Shown here piece after piece: positions 25,536-38,045 of a stretch of DNA of 64,000 nt; position 1 is the stretch's first letter, and each line of letters starts with the position of its first letter. The position numbers and the translations under genes were made by a program. The notes below the pieces were generated by a model that had not been told where the DNA came from, searched no databases, and worked only from the letters and a program-made list of their open reading frames with translations. Origin of the DNA: Plantago ovata (lineage: Eukaryota > Streptophyta > Magnoliopsida > Lamiales > Plantaginaceae); NCBI GenBank assembly GCA_028274465.1, contig CM051456.1, positions 127,984,880-128,048,879 on the forward strand, given 5' to 3'.

Positions 25536-27055
25536 AACACTTAACCAACAAGTTATCAACTAGCTCGTTTTGGATAAACATAATCAGTAAGTTCTCCTAC
25601 TATATCTCATTTTCAGATGTATCACATTTTTTATTAAACAAAATCTAGTGGCCCAGGGTCCACGTGGATTTCACTATTGGGTCCCACAATATTCGAGTCT
25701 AGTGAAATTTGTATCGTATAACTATAGACGTACAATATCACTAATTATCGATCACTCCTTATTTCAATTCGTGAAAAAATTCGGATTGAAATTGGGGTTG
25801 ATTTTATCTTACTGATGGAGAAAATCGCAAGTGTACGATATCACAACAAATAATATAATGATAAATCGAGTATTGTCTCCACAGGGACTGATTTATTGAC
25901 AAATACTAACGTATATTAAACTAAGATCTAAATTAGGTGGAAAAATAATAATTATGAATTACTAACTAAGAAATACTAAAGACAATTATAACTAAACTTT
26001 TGATTAAATCAATAGACAAAATATTTAGGGATTTCTACTTCACCATAGTTATCACACGCATTCTCATATTCTTCAACTAATCACAATTAATCCAGTTACA
26101 GACAATCAAGCTTCCCTAATTAATTCACTAATCTCCCTCGAGAATTAACGAACCTATTTTATCATGCAGTTATCATCTCTCGAATCTCTAACATGCATAA
26201 TAAAACGCAATAAACACTAGGAAAGTTACACATGATTGCATAAAACCTATGGATATCTCCATCTCACAGTATTTTACGGTACTTTAATCTATTGGCATAA
26301 TTAATTCTCATCTCTCGAATTTCGAATTAAAACCCTAGAATCATGCAATTGGCGATCAAGCAATTACAAGCAATAATAACAGATTAAAATACTCAACAAC
26401 CATGAATTAACTTCGAATAATCAAATAAACATGTTCATAACTAGGTTACATCATAACCCTAGAAAAAGGAATTAGTTCAACATAATCAAAGAATCAAAGA
26501 TAAAAAAGTATGAATACATAATCTGACAAAAAGAAAGAGAAAAAGAAAGAGGAAATCGATCTTGAACGGCAAGACCCTCCCTTCACGTTAAATTTGTCTT
26601 TATGATAATCAACATCATTGAAATTTGAAAAAGTTTAATTTATCCTTATATATAGCATAATCCCGCATGAAACCTAAAAAGGCTGAAAATTTGGGTCTTT
26701 CAATTCCAAAACGGAGTAGGAAACTTTAGAAATTGGGTCTTGAGCCATACACAACCATTGTGCCTTCTTTTCCATAAGATTTTATCACCAAATCAGCTCC
26801 AAATAAGCTCATTTTAGCCCGTATCTCCATAAATCACCAACTCGAATTACATAGACCAAAATAAATATAAAACAAGTAAAACTATACAAAAATAGCTTTT
26901 AAACATACAAATTATCAAGTAAAAAGATAGTGATAAATATGTATAAAACAGACTTATCACTTACGTACATACACCATGTTTGGAAAGTGCCTAACATAAA
27001 CCTAAACATTTTCATGTCACAAAACATGCAACCAGAGAATTGCATGCTCCAGTTG
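25536..27055 (+). repeat. stray copy of the FAD2-like gene's 3' flank, split by a solo LTR
   Basis: The segments 25536-25812 and 26960-27055 are collinear with 48800-49215, just downstream of the FAD2-like stop codon. Shared strings include TCTCCTACTATATCTCATTT, GTCCACGTGGATTTCACTA and CATGTTTGGAAAGTGCCTAA. No FAD2 coding sequence precedes this copy, so it is a flank-only duplicate. The two halves are separated by the LTR insertion annotated next. Confidence 0.85.
25813..26959. mobile_element. solo LTR (1,147 bp)
   Basis: Begins TGATGG and ends TTATCA (inverted TGAT/ATCA ends) and is flanked by a perfect 5-bp duplication CTTAC (25808-25812 and 26960-26964). The paralogous sequence near 49125 lacks it and serves as an empty site. 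Near the start it has AAATCGCAAGTGTACGATA and GAGTATTGTCTCCACAGGGA, features I recall from plant LTRs. No internal region or second LTR, so it is a solo LTR; superfamily not determined. Confidence 0.85.
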
Positions 27056-28814
27056 ATGATTTGAAGTCATGCATGTTCCAGTTGGAAACCAACTTATATG
27101 CCTTTTTACTGTGTTGAATCTAATTATAATGTGGTTAAGATGTCATTTCAATTGTCTTTTATTCCTAAAGAAGAAATTTAAAGAAACCTCCCGACATTAA
27201 CATGTGCTCATACCACCATTATTATAGTAGTAGTAATCCTTTTAGGTTGTTGTAATGTCAAATTCTCAATCAAACTTTCATCGAGGAATATAAATGTCAC
27301 CTCCAAACTAATTAACCACTAATACATCATGATATCTCCATAACCATGTTTTAGATTTAGATGAGTTATGTTTAGATCAATACAAGTATTTTTAAATGAA
27401 AATAACAAAGTCTTCATGTCATCGTTATAAATATTGTTATAAATATGTTTAGCTCTTGTTCTTTTCGTAAAAAAATTACGAAGAAAACTTTATTTATCTA
27501 TAAACTAAAAAACAATTAAACTGAATTTATTTGAATTGAAATAAATTTGATATGAAATGAATTGAATCTAATGAATTTGAGCAAACGATGTTATTTTTTT
27601 CATGTGAAAAGAATAAGACCTCATTGAATCTAATGAATTTGAGCCGGGATGTTATTTTTTTTCATATGAAAAGAAGCCTTGATACTTTAGTTTTCGTCGA
27701 GCACCACATGATATATTTAAGTTAACTAGATATTAGTACTTGATGATTTTATAAGATAATCTTGTACATGCATCACATTGCATACAAATGACAATTACTT
27801 ATTTAATTCAATAACGAGTGCAATTAGCTAACAACCATCTATCTACGAAGAATAAGATGAAAGTTTGGTAGGTGAGAATTGTAATGCATGTCTTAAGAGA
27901 AATTAAACACGCTCTAAGCTTCCAAATCATGAAATGACACTGTATATAAATACGTGCATGATTGCACCTAGAGCTTTCGATTATTAAGGCTTTTACTTAA
28001 AACTTAAAAGCATAAGTGCGAATCTTGTGAGATACTACGTACATTGTAACTTGTATGCATAGTACTGTGACTTGTGGGTTAGGGGTGTTGTCCCAACTCA
28101 CAAGGACTCATGCGTGTGTAAACCATCAGTTCATCGCCTAATCAAGTTTGACATAAAAAGGACTGCTTGGTAGATCCATAATTGGTGTACTAATTAAGAT
28201 GAGAAAAACGCCTCATTACTAGTAGTCAATAATTGTCAACATTTAAAGGTGGCATATATAGATAAACTTTAATGGAAAACTGTACACATTGGGCCAAATT
28301 TCACAAGTAGGGGCCAGGGTCCACCAATAAAAATTAATTAAGGGAATTGGTGCTACTGCCCAAGTTTTCCATTGCGGTTCATTGGTCACTCACCGAGCTT
28401 CTACCCCACTTATTTGCGTCACTCACGCCTTGGAGTAGATATTTTATTTAACTATATATACATGAATTAAATTATGGTAATACTATTTATCAACTAAAAA
28501 GCATCTCTTTCTCCAAATAATTAGGAAAACTATTACTACTTCATTAAGTTTACGTTTAAATTTTAATTCGTTATTTTCTAACTATGTTGTTGAGTAATGC
28601 GTGTATGTAATTGAAGCTTGAAGCCTTAATCCAGTTCCACCGTTCCAGTAGCTAGTAATTTCTTGCGGGCAAGGATGTATTGGTGTTGTCAAATACAAGC
28701 CTTAATTCGGTAGCTCCGCCCTTGATAGCATAGCTGTTCTTCACCTTTAAGAACCACTACTAGTTATTCCCTTTTTCCTTTTTGTTTTTTAATATTATGG
28801 ATACAAAAGAGGAA
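27056..28814. other. intergenic, AT-rich
   Basis: No gene, complete transposon or RNA gene seen. A short direct repeat (ATTGAATCTAATGAATTTGAG with GATGTTATTTTTTTCAT) occurs twice at about 27555-27665. Confidence 0.5.
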
Positions 28815-29265
28815 AGATAATTTAGTTGAATGGTTTTTACTCTAGTTAACTTATGTGTAGTTAAATAATTAATTATTACACATAAATACAAATAAAATAC
28901 CACATGTCACATTTATAAGAGAGGGACATGAAATGTGATACGAAGAAGCGGGATAGAAGATCTGCTCCCCGACTCGACGGGTGCGGATCTTCTATCCCAC
29001 TTTTTTGTGTCCCATTTATGTAAGTCTTTCATCATGTTATTCTTTTCTTTTTGGTAATCATCCAAGATCATCTCTAGATTTTCTACTAATTAAACTGCTA
29101 GGATTCTTAATTATTAGGAGTTAGAGATGGTTTAGTTGAGAAATTATTTTATTACAATTAATTCATGTGTAATCAAATAAGTTTTTCTAGATAATAAAAG
29201 TGGGACATGAAATGGGACACAAAAAAGTGGGATAGAAGATCCGCCCTCTCGCGACCCAGCCCAAT
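28815..29265. repeat. two direct copies plus an inverted piece of a short MITE-like repeat
   Basis: Copies at about 28815-28970 and 29120-29255 share TTTAGTTGA, GGGACATGAAATG and GGGATAGAAGATC. A reversed piece at about 28983-29020 (GATCTTCTATCCCACTTTTT) makes a hairpin with copy 1. Probably nested or rearranged ends of one non-autonomous element. Confidence 0.6.
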
Positions 29266-31690
29266 TTACTTCTGTTGATTGTAAAATGGCTTGTACATTA
29301 ACCAGTAAAAATTATATGTTATCCCTGTGACCCTAGATATGTGATCAGCTTGTGAAAAATGATTTATTTCATTAGAGATCACTTGTAACGACAAATCACT
29401 ATGAAAATAATATGCAGTTGCAAATGAATGGATTCTGTTTGTAGTTGGAAAAGTGGCAGTTGCTCGACTGAAGTCAGTGCCTTTCTCTACTTGGGGTTAA
29501 GGGACCCACCTCGATTTCTCTCGTGTGACAGGCTTATGACAACACACATTTAAGTCCTCAGGAGTCTACCTTTAGAATCACCCAATATATCACATACATT
29601 TCAATCAGAGTGCGTTCATAATTTTATTCCCATTCACCATCGTAATTTTATCAAATGTGGGATTCTGATATTACCCACTTTAAGAAAAAACAGAAATAGC
29701 AAAGAATGTAATGTGTTTTAATTGATTTAATGAGTCTCTCACCTAGCTGGTCTCGTGTTGGAAAGTATGATGATATACATGTGTAATGTGTTCTGTGCAG
29801 AGATAACAAAGGAGGTCCGGTCTCAGCTGATGAAAGGGTGGTAGTTGTTGGCGGTTGGCCAGACCGATTTGACTAGTTTCAATCCAAATTTGGGCAGGGC
29901 ATCATACTATACCATATGGAGATCGAAGCAATTTGGTTGAGAGTTGAAGCTCGAAACTAATTTTAATTTCAAATGATAAAAGTAAGTAATTAATACTTTG
30001 TAAATGGTAGATGGAGATGGAGAGTTGTGTTCCATGGTAATTGGTAAACAAAAGGAAAGATTAAAAAAGAACATCGACAGTTTATCACAAAAAAATATCA
30101 ACTTCAAATACCCAAAAGAAATAGTCAAAACGTGAGGATGTGTGTTACAATATCGCCGGTATAAGTTAGAAATGTCATCGGTTAAAGTGTCACTCTTTTT
30201 TTTTAATGCTCATTCATACGTATATACTATCATGGTTTCTCCTCGTAGAATAAAAGTTCTTGGAGAACTCCAATTTTCAGCTTGCTGCCATAATATGTTT
30301 TGTTTTGCTTTGTGTATACGAGGTATATTATTGTTATTAGAGTCGAGTGCGAATTTTCATGAGTAGGTGTCGACTCAAACAGTGCTCGGGCTCCATCGAC
30401 TCATTAACAAATTAAATGAAGCGAATACTTGTTCTATAAAAGTATAAAACCATACAACAAAAAGTTGTTGCATCATCCACCACCAATAATCCAATATGGT
30501 CTCTCCTTGTACTAGAAACAAGTTACAACCCAAAACAACTCTGCAATTTCAAGTTTGTCGCCTATCCATTTGTATGGATTCACCTTGTTTCAACGTAAAT
30601 TCACAAATACCTTAACATAGATACAATAATATGAATTGAAATAACTGCGCAGTGCCAGGCCATGATATGCATATAATATAGTATAATATAGTAGCATTAT
30701 ATTATATTGATTACTCTCTCCGTACAAAAATAGTTAGTTGTTACATTAATAAACTTTTCAAAATTAAACAATTCACCATTGACCACTAGACTTTAATCGA
30801 TCTTAGATTATAATTGTAAAATGTTTAACTAAATCACATAGTGAAAATTTAGTATGTAAACTAAAGTGTACGGATTCCGTTTACTGATTCACAAACAAAT
30901 AATAGTAAAGCGAATTAAGAAAATACTAACCCGTGAAAGTGGTAGAACGCAGATTTACCTCAATCATATTCATCGCACATAGAAGAAATAGAGTTGGTTG
31001 GGAAAAGAATGATTAATGATCACGCTAAACAAAACAAAAAGATGAAGTTTCGACCGAAAAATATATATATTCATCAATTTTACAACTAATGTAGTAGTTC
31101 AGCTCTGACACAACTAGAGTGCAAAAGATATTACTGACCAATAAGAGTAAGACTTGATGGCATGCAAGCGCAGTGCCTATATTTACGAGATTATGATTTA
31201 ATTAGAGAAAAATTAGATATTTTATCAAATTTCAACCTTAACAATGCAGAATAATAAATCAACTAAATAATTTAATAAGCTAAATAACAAAAATGTGCTA
31301 GGGCGCGCATTCCATATTGTATCGCCATACCACGAATTAACGAATTAGGCTTTAACCCAGGCACATATGTCGATGAATCATTGATTTTATGGTCGTTGCA
31401 GCATGAAAGTATTTCTGACATTGGCAAGGGACTGCAGCAAACTCTAACTCTATACTATGGTTGCAGGCTTGCAGCAAAAATTGTTTAGTAATTTCTGAAT
31501 GGAGTGACAGTATTATTGTTTTGGGTGTCACCAAAAGAGTATATAGTGAGTGTCCTCAGTGATAATTGCTACATGCATACGTCCAAGTTGAAAGCACAGT
31601 AGGTAGTTCTTAGGGGGCTCCTGATTCCTGAAAATAAAAGCAGAGTCAGTTACCCATAATATTACTATGTACACACAGTCTACAATAGTA
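29266..31690. other. intergenic, nothing recognisable
   Basis: AT-rich DNA. A degenerate MITE end (ACTCTCTCCGTACAAAAATA) lies at about 30712. The 60-74-aa ORFs here have no family features. Confidence 0.5.
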
Positions 31691-34463
31691 TTAATGGTGG
31701 TAATTTTGGATTTACGGTATGGTTGTCAATGGCGAATTTAGAAGTAGTTCTCTGGAGATAAACTGTAAAATTATAATTTTTTAGGAGGGTCAAAATGTAA
31801 AATTTAACAAAATAATTTTTTTTAAAAGAAATTTCAAAGTTCAGGTGGTCCAGTAGTGACACTGGACCCCAGTGGCTCCGCCACTGATGGTCGTTGGTCA
31901 AACAAGAGCACTATCTCCATCCATCGATGATCTATCCGGGACCAGAATTAAGCGGACCGACTAAGTTCAAGGCTATTCCTCTCCCACTCCGGTTTAGTCT
32001 AGTTGTAATCGCTACTCATGCACACTCTAATTAGCCCCATCGTCCTTTTATTATCACTGTCCAATATTTATGAGCATTTTTAACTCAACGAAGTACTATA
32101 TGCACACCGACTATATATATATATATGCACCCACTTTGAGAGGCGGACCCAGAATTTGGAGTTAGGGGGAGGGAGTGCAAAATTTGTAAAATTGTATAAA
32201 TTACCTATTGAAAAATCGTAAATATCACATATAAAAATTTTATTATTATATTTTTTTATGGGGTGGGCGAACGCCGCTGACCCTGCCCGGGCCCATCTCC
32301 GTAGCTTCTTTCTTCCATTTCCAAATAAAGTTATGTTCTCTTCGTTTGAACTGAACTGAACTTAATGCATCTGAACTGAACTTAATGTATCTGAACTGAA
32401 CTGAACTTATTTGTAGTATAAAAAACTATTAGGTGAATTTGAACTGAACTGAACTTAATGCATCTGAACTGATCTGAACTGAACTAAATGCATCTCATGA
32501 ACTGAACTTAAAATAATTAATTTTCAGACGAAGAGAACAGATATTAAGCAATATTTAACTAAATTTTAAAATATTGAGATTCGCCCATTAATTTTAAACC
32601 TATCCCAACTAATTAAATTTCACGCGATTTTTAAATACCTACCAGGTATCCATTGGTTTCATTAATTTGTAGAGGACAGTATTTAATTATGAACGCAATA
32701 GTTTTCTTCTTTAATAACCTTAAGTCGATACTGTTAACAAAATCCAGCTACTACAAGAGTATATATCTCAATGGTTGGATCAGATTGGGCAACCTAGCAA
32801 TTTTTACTACAGGGGTGGATCGGATAAGAACTATTTTGGGACCAATATATGTATGCATGACAGCAGCAGCAAATATATATTCATCGTGCAATCAAACAAC
32901 ATTTGACAGATTATTTGACTAGTTGTGTACATATGAATCGAAAGACCAAATTTATTACAGCTCTAAACTTGTCAAAGTCTCAAAGAGCCTCAATTACTGT
33001 TGGTGAAGACATTATTAGCTAGCTAGGTACTGGATTTTATCATGATCCATGGACCACCTACTAGCTATATGGTTCAGAAACCACTTGTAATTCGTAAATT
33101 ATGTCTGCTGTGTGCTGGTATAGTACACTTTTCCTACCAAGTAATTTTAATTCAGTTGGGGATAGCATGTTTTAACTTTTTTATTACCGTAACTTCGGCA
33201 GCGGAGTCAGAATAAAATTTCAGGTGGTTAAAGTTAAAGATATGATATTTTTCTAGAAAAAATTTCAAAAAATTATGCATGCTATATGATAATCTAATAA
33301 GCAAAATTAAAAATAAAATCATTTTTATATGTTTATAACTATATCTATACCTATATCAAAACAATACTCTATATTAACACTAACACGTATAAGTTTAACC
33401 TTGCATTGATGTGAATTGATTTCAAGCACTAAAACACGCCACATCGATGGTTGAAAATAAGATTGTACATAAAAAAAAAAAGACAAATTAAAAAAAACGT
33501 AAGTTAAAAATAAAAGAAGAAAAATTTAAAATGAAAGATTGTACATCTAGATTTTAAAAGGAAAAAAAGAAAGAAGACAAATTCAAACAAATGTAAGGTA
33601 AAAATAAAAGAAGAAAATTTTAAAATGACTAAATTAAATAGCAGTTGTGCATAAGAGGAATCAAACCCACGGGTCACGCGACGAGACCTTTGCTCTCCAC
33701 CACCAGGACATAACTGTTGATCTTACTAATACCACTACTATTATCGTATTATGCAAAGTTTGAGGGGGTCCAGTGACCCCACTGCACCCCCTGCTTCGCT
33801 ACTTGGTAAGCCTATGTTTGATTCAACGGGAAAAAAAAAAATCTAAGCTGGATTGAACTAAAAATTGTGTTTTTTTTAAAAGTTGAATAGAACAATGCCT
33901 AAGTTCATGATCTGTTTTACAAGAGATTTAATTAGAGCAGAGCTTCGAACAGTGCCAGACTGCCAATGCCATCAAAACTTCTTCAAGAACAAAGCATCTT
34001 AGATCCTTGACTGTGTTCCAGACCAGACAGAGCAAGACCTTTTCATGTCCAAGTCTACCCTAACCTTAAGGCTAAAAAATGAATATCGACAATAAGCTCT
34101 TATGAAGACTATCCACATCATCATAGCAGATAAACCGACAAGATTTTGAAAAACCAATAATTTTGTTCGATCAAACATCTTCTTATAAATGTCTTAATAA
34201 TGTTTCATTTACTACACCTAGCGACCTAGCTAATATATGAACTCTAAAGTCTAATCACCAGACCAACGCTAATTATATCCCGGTTTGTCCAAGGTCATCT
34301 GGTAAAAGGTTCTTAACACTCATAGGAGAATGATCATCTCAAACTAATTAAAATAAAAAAAGGAAAAAGCTAATTGCAATATTACTTGGCCATGAACAAA
34401 TAAGTCAACACCTCATGATGGGCCAGACCTGTAAACGAGTGGCAACCTGCTAGACCTCATGAT
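31691..34463. repeat. interval of degraded dispersed repeats
   Basis: Three related fragments with a GGAGGGTCAAAAT or GCGGACCCAGAATTTGG type core and GGTCCAGTAGTGAC-like or GGGTCCAGTGACCCC-like ends lie at 31700-31890, 32140-32300 and 33195-33800. At 32333-32540 a MITE-like block has ends GTTCTCTTCGTTTGAA and TTCAGACGAAGAGAAC around AACTGAACTGAACTT repeats. No gene; the 89-aa ORF at 32653-32922 has no recognisable domain. Confidence 0.5.
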
Positions 34464-34980
34464 TAGGCCTGTAAACGGGTGGCAGCCCGCAAGAACTCGG
34501 TCCACCCATTCACATAACTCAAGTGAGTGCGGGTACCACCCGTTCATCACCCGCACCCGCTCATCACCCACACCCGCAGATGATGATAAACTATTAAGAC
34601 GGGGAGACCGCCGGACGGAAGACGTGGATGACTGTACCGGTGTTAAACGAGGAGACCGTCGCAGAATAGAGGACGGTGTTGGTGAGGTACGTGGGGGTGG
34701 TGGTGAGTGGCGGCGAGTCATCAGATCGGATCGAATGGCGAAGTTTCAGACGAAGAATAGAGAAGACGGAGACTGGGTTGAAGAGGCGGCAAAATTTTAG
34801 GTTTCAGAAGGAACGAGTTCTGGCAGTTTTTTTGTAGTAAATTAATGTTAACTAGCGGGTTATAAAGTACCGCGTGCGGGTGGGTTTTACACCCGCACCC
34901 ACTTGATGTAAACGGGTTGCCACCTGTTGGGTGCCCAACTGGGTCAGGTGTGGGTCGGATGACACCCGTTTACAGGCCTA
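34464..34980. mobile_element. non-autonomous TIR element with GC-rich interior
   Basis: Inverted ends TAGGCCTGTAAACGGGTG (left) and CACCCGTTTACAGGCCTA-like (right) around 517 bp. Subterminal copies of ACCCGCACCC occur at both ends. The interior (about 34600-34800) is much less AT-rich than its surroundings and may be a captured gene leader. A decayed extra copy of the left end lies at about 34425-34455. No clear target duplication; end type suggests hAT but this is not proven. Confidence 0.65.
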
Positions 34981-36092
34981 GTCTTATTGATGACTAACTC
35001 TGACTATCACTTGTTGACTTGTTGCAATGAGTTGTAGACTGTAGGAAATACATGCATTTGGACAGAATTCCTAGGAAAAATTATATGAAAGTCCATTGCA
35101 AGGCCACCATTGGGTTTCGGCCTACATTGTTGGGGCAGCGATATGTGCCACAACTAGTAAGACTTTATTCTCTCTGTCTGAAAACTCTTTATTTTCAGTT
35201 ATGTTCTGTTTAGTTTAATTATGTTCAGGTTTCAGTTATGTTCAGGTTCATTTAGTTATATTTTATATTACAAATAAATTTAGTTTAGTTTTGTTTAGTT
35301 CACTTCGGCTTTATTCAGTTCAGTTCAGTTCAATTCTGTTGATACGAAAATAACAGTTTCTAACGCCCCAAAAGCTTTGAGCAATTATTGCGCTGGAAAT
35401 AATAAATTAAAAAGCAAATAGTCAAATGTATAAAATTGAAAAAATCTTTATGTGACCTTTCGTATGGATGAAAAAACAATTATTTGAGAGTTGACTTTTA
35501 AAGAGAATAAAATGGAATTACTAAATTACTCCTTCGGACAAACTTTCAATTTAATTTTATTGGATTTTTCAAAGTTTCAATTTGATCTTATATAAATTTC
35601 AAATCATACTAGAAAAATAAATAACGAAATTATATTATGATATACCGTAATGTAGCTTCGTAAGTAATGTTTTCCGATATAATTTGATATTTATATGAGG
35701 TCAAACCGGATCAAAAAAAACTTAACAAAATCAAATGAAAACTTTCCCGTAGATATGGAAGACTTTTTTTTCAGTATTACTTGAGAGTTGAGTTTTAAAT
35801 GTTGTCATCTTCACGTATTCGTTATAACTGGCATATGTAGACTCACGCAATCATCGACTTCCGAGAACAATATATACCCCATATTATGCTGATACATAGA
35901 AAGTCAAGCATGCTCAGTTTAGTTTCATTTGAAAGATTAGATTGATAAAGTTGCTCTCATTATATTAGTTACGTGGAAGAACATATACTATAACATGAAT
36001 CAAATTATCAGGTATGACCATCAGTTTCTTGAGATTGAAGTTGTTTATTCCGAATACTGATCGATCAATCTGGTGCAGGTAGAACTTGATCT
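34981..36092. other. upstream region of the BAHD gene with two repeat fragments
   Basis: A TTCAGTTCAGTTCA-type block at about 35170-35345 and a MITE-like inverted repeat at about 35528-35752 (CGGACAAACTTTCAATTTA left, complement near 35740). The rest is presumed BAHD promoter and 5' UTR, possibly with a 5' UTR intron ending at GGTGCAG (36077). Confidence 0.45.
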
Positions 36093-37639
36093 AATGGAGT
36101 TCACTGGTGGAGGTGCATCTACGGTATTTTCAGAGTACGCTTTTTAAGTGTCATCACGTTTTCGGACTTCATGTTGATTTCATCTGCGTAAACTGAACAA
36201 CTTGAACCTCTTCGGGGAGTTTTTAAACCGATATCTAATGATTTTGCAGGAGAAGAAATAAAGAAGAAGTTGGAGTACTAGAAGTTGAGATTATTTCTGT
36301 TGAAGACATCAAGCCTTCTGCTCCCACACCACATAACTTGAGAACTTATGAGCTTTCAGGCTTGGACCAATTCTCTTCTAATCTTTACATGCCTTTTGTT
36401 TACTTCTACTCCAACAACAACAAGAGCTGCCCTCACCAAATCAATGATGAGATTATCACAAGGAGAAGAATTCTAAAGCAGTCTTTATCTGAAACTTTGA
36501 CGAGGTTCTATCCATTGGCAGGTAAGCTCCAGGGTGTTCGATTCATTGACTGCAACGACCAAGGGGTTTATTATGTCGAAGCAAAGGCCAATGACTGCAT
36601 CTCCAGTTTTCTCAACCAGCCAGATAACAAGGCCATGCACAAGTTACTGCCTTTTGAGCCTAATTCTGTTGAAATGTTGTCGAGTACTCGTGTGGCTATG
36701 GTTCAGACAACCATCTTCAGTTGTGGTGGCATTGCAATAGGCTTGTGCACTTCGCACAAGATTGTTGATGGATACTCGCACGTAACATTCCTGAATGCTT
36801 GGGCTGCCACAGCACATGGTTCCTCGCAGAATATAATCCCCAGATTTGTTTCGCCTTCCGTTTTCCTGCCTGATCCTACGGACAGTTCAGAACGATTGAA
36901 TGAAATGAGTTCTCCTCAGCATTCACCGAATACAAAGTATGTGGCAGGGCGATTTTTTTTCTCTGCATCATCACTAGCTGCTCTGAAACAAAATGCACAG
37001 GCCCCAAGCCGCGTAGTTGGTGTGACGGCGCTTATTTGGAAATGTAACATTGCTGCTTCTGTTGCTAGATCATCACTGGAAGGCTGTGCTCCGAAATCTT
37101 CTTCGACTTTGAGGCTTTCTGTGAACTTGAGAGAAAGAAGCTCGCCGCCTTTCCCACCATTCTCCATTGGGAACATTTTCATGGATACCTTTACCCACTC
37201 CAACATAAATAATAGCAGTGCTGAAGAACTGTACTTCCTGGCAGGGCATCTGAAGAGCACCATCGATAAAGTTAACTCTGCTTACATTGAGAAGATGAAA
37301 GGTAAAGACGCAGCTAAAATCTATAGGGAAGATTTGGACAAGATGAAAATGTTGATCAAGGAGAAAGATCCTCATCGAATGTCAGTGACCAGCATGTGTA
37401 ATGGTGATTTGTATGAAGCTGATTTTGGATGGGGAAAACCTATTTGGGTGGATTTTGGCTACGCTGGGGCAGAGACGAGTCCTTTTGATAACTTTGCGTG
37501 CTTGATGGATACAAGATCGGGCGGTGGCATTGAAGTGTGGGTGATACTAACTGAAGAAGAGATGTCTATCTTTAAGTGCGACGCAGAACTGCTTTCTTAT
37601 GCATCGTTTAACCCGAGTCCTCTTCAAACAATCTACTAG
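36093..37639 (+). CDS. BAHD-family acyltransferase (vinorine synthase-like)
   Basis: Two exons, 36093-36133 and 36250-37639, give a 476-aa protein. Family role: cytosolic acyl-CoA-dependent O- or N-acylation of specialised metabolites. Catalytic HxxxD is HKIVD at residues 183-187, and the structural DFGWG motif is at 405-409 near the C-terminus; both are intact. The large exon is open upstream of 36338 with the family-typical LEVEIISVE and PSAPTPHNLRTY segments but has no ATG before them, so I place the start in a small upstream exon whose GT donor (36134) and AG acceptor (36248-36249) keep the frame. This gives an N-terminal extension of about 20 residues, unusual for the family. If exon 1 is wrong, the enzyme start is unresolved. 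The acceptor substrate cannot be predicted. Confidence 0.85.
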
Positions 37640-38045
37640 AATCCACCAGCTTCTTCATTCTCTTCTTGATTCTTATGAAAAAACTGTAACATTTCTTACA
37701 CTATCAGTGAGCAATAAGGCCTGAATTCTTGGTGCAATATCTCCCTGGAGTATATCTGTCTGCCCTTCTTATCTCATAGCTCATCTATGTAGATCATTCT
37801 TGTGAGCTTCTAAATACTTTATATCAGTACTACTGGTCTTCAAATGAATGCACAAGAAGCTAAAAAAGTGAAGTAATCTATGAGAGCAAATGCAGCTTGA
37901 TAACATTAGTCAGTAATAAGCCGTATATTTCATATAATAAATAGAATAACAAACACTTATAATAATTACACTAACAAGTCATGAAGAAGCAAAACAAAAG
38001 AAAGAATCTAGTATAGTAGCAGTCAGTTGAGTTGCAGTATCAAAA
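37640..38045. other. convergent 3' UTR region of BAHD and GT47 genes
   Basis: The BAHD gene (plus) and the GT47 gene (minus) converge here with 406 bp between stop codons. The interval presumably holds both 3' UTRs. No other feature seen. Confidence 0.6.

Noticed and set aside
32653..32922. 89-aa ORF
   Set aside because: No domain, AT-rich intergenic composition, flanked by degraded repeats.
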